In this document: positions 6,220 to 6,475 of the stretch, piece after piece
Layout of the letters: each line of letters starts with the position of its first letter
Numbering within the stretch: the first letter of the stretch is position 1
Assembly: GCA_945885645.1 (NCBI GenBank)
Contig: CAMCYV010000085.1
Location: 1-6,475, forward strand
DNA from: Bifidobacterium breve
GTDB lineage: Bacteria; Actinomycetota; Actinomycetes; S36-B12
Length of the DNA stretch: 6,475 nucleotides
Direction: 5' to 3'
The notes under the pieces: model-generated
Databases searched by the model: none
What the model saw: only the letters and a program-made list of their open reading frames with translations
What the model was told of the DNA's origin: nothing
Made by a program: the position numbers and the translations under genes

Positions 6220-6475
6220 GCGTTGCCTCCCTTAGTTGCGGTGCTCGGTTCACCCTCGGTGGGAGTTGAGTACGGGGCTATAAGTAAGAGCTCGCGGTCT
6301 TTTCTCAGGGATGAAAATGCGCCAGCAACAACTGCTAGCAGGACTATCAGGCCGAAAGCAACTTTCTGGGTCCAGTCGCTGACGCCGATGACAAAGAGCA
6401 CCTTTGGAATGGCAAGAAGAGTTAACGCTCCGAAAAGGGTGCCAACTGCTGAACCCCGCCCGCCGACAAAGGCAG
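6216..6475 (-). CDS. Ribose-type ABC transporter permease, C-terminal fragment cut by window edge
   Basis: The last 85 residues of a permease whose start lies beyond the right edge; the frame is open to the edge, beginning AFVGGRGSAVGTLFGALTLL. GGRGSxxGTLxGA followed by a hydrophobic segment, then a GVSDWTQKVAFGLIVLLAVV span and a short polar tail, is the standard C-terminus of BPD_transp_2 (RbsC-like) permeases. The internal ATG at 6401 falls in the middle of this conserved region and is not the start. It is a second, different permease from the one downstream, which points to a heteromeric channel. Confidence 0.88.
   Translation of the reverse strand, partial: AFVGGRGSAVGTLFGALTLLAIPKVLFVIGVSDWTQKVAFGLIVLLAVVAGAFSSLRKDRELLLIAPYSTPTEGEPSTATKGGNA
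6226..6231 (-). promoter_or_regulatory. Strong ribosome binding site of the second permease
   Basis: GGGAGG on the minus strand lies 6 bases before the ATG at 6219, inside the coding end of the upstream permease. It fixes this ATG as the start and, with the ATGA overlap, indicates coupled and efficient translation of the two permease subunits. Confidence 0.8.

Noticed and set aside
6216..6401. A 61-residue small protein starting at ATG 6401
   Set aside because: The frame continues upstream to the window edge with the permease motif GGRGSAVGT, so this is the tail of a longer permease and the ATG is internal.

Overview
The window is one co-directional block on the minus strand: six genes, two of them cut by the window edges, with almost no spare DNA. 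It looks like a transport-plus-catabolism locus of an actinobacterium (Actinomycetota). The clues are the lipobox ending LSACGGSSD with an Ala/Thr/Ser/Glu/Asp-rich linker behind it, tight gene packing, and a moderate GC content that I judge by eye to be slightly above 50%. Small-genome aquatic actinobacteria have this look, but no rRNA or marker gene is present, so the placement is an inference.

Layout in transcription order, right to left. (1) 6475-6216: C-terminal 85 residues of a ribose-type (CUT2-like, BPD_transp_2) ABC permease. (2) 6219-5206: a second, complete permease of the same family, overlapping gene 1 by 4 bases (ATGA). (3) 5168-3816: a sugar-type periplasmic-binding lipoprotein. 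(4) A 135-base gap with a 16-bp UUCG-loop hairpin (3756-3791), probably a terminator or attenuator. (5) 3680-2625: an APH-fold small-molecule kinase. (6) 2628-682: a class-III PLP enzyme with the signature of the amino-alcohol-phosphate phospho-lyases (ETNPPL/PHYKPL type), carrying an N-terminal M23-like barrel that has lost its zinc ligands; it overlaps the kinase by 4 bases (ATGA). (7) 632-1: a LamB/YcsF (PxpA-like) protein cut at the left edge.

How they may work together (inference): the ABC system imports a small polar compound, the kinase phosphorylates a hydroxyl on an amino alcohol or hydroxy-amino acid, and the PLP enzyme removes phosphate and ammonia to give an aldehyde or semialdehyde. 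The LamB/YcsF protein may open a lactam or related cyclic amide in the same pathway. The substrate cannot be read from the sequence. The transporter ATPase is not in the window and may lie upstream, beyond the right edge.

The most interesting points are: the kinase, pseudo-M23 and phospho-lyase parts, which in many bacteria form one polypeptide of about 1000 residues, are here two coupled genes (351 + 648 residues); the M23-like part has lost all its metal ligands; and this module sits beside a sugar-type importer and a divergent LamB/YcsF protein. I saw no RNA genes, CRISPR arrays, mobile elements or long repeats, and no gene-free stretch longer than 300 bases.
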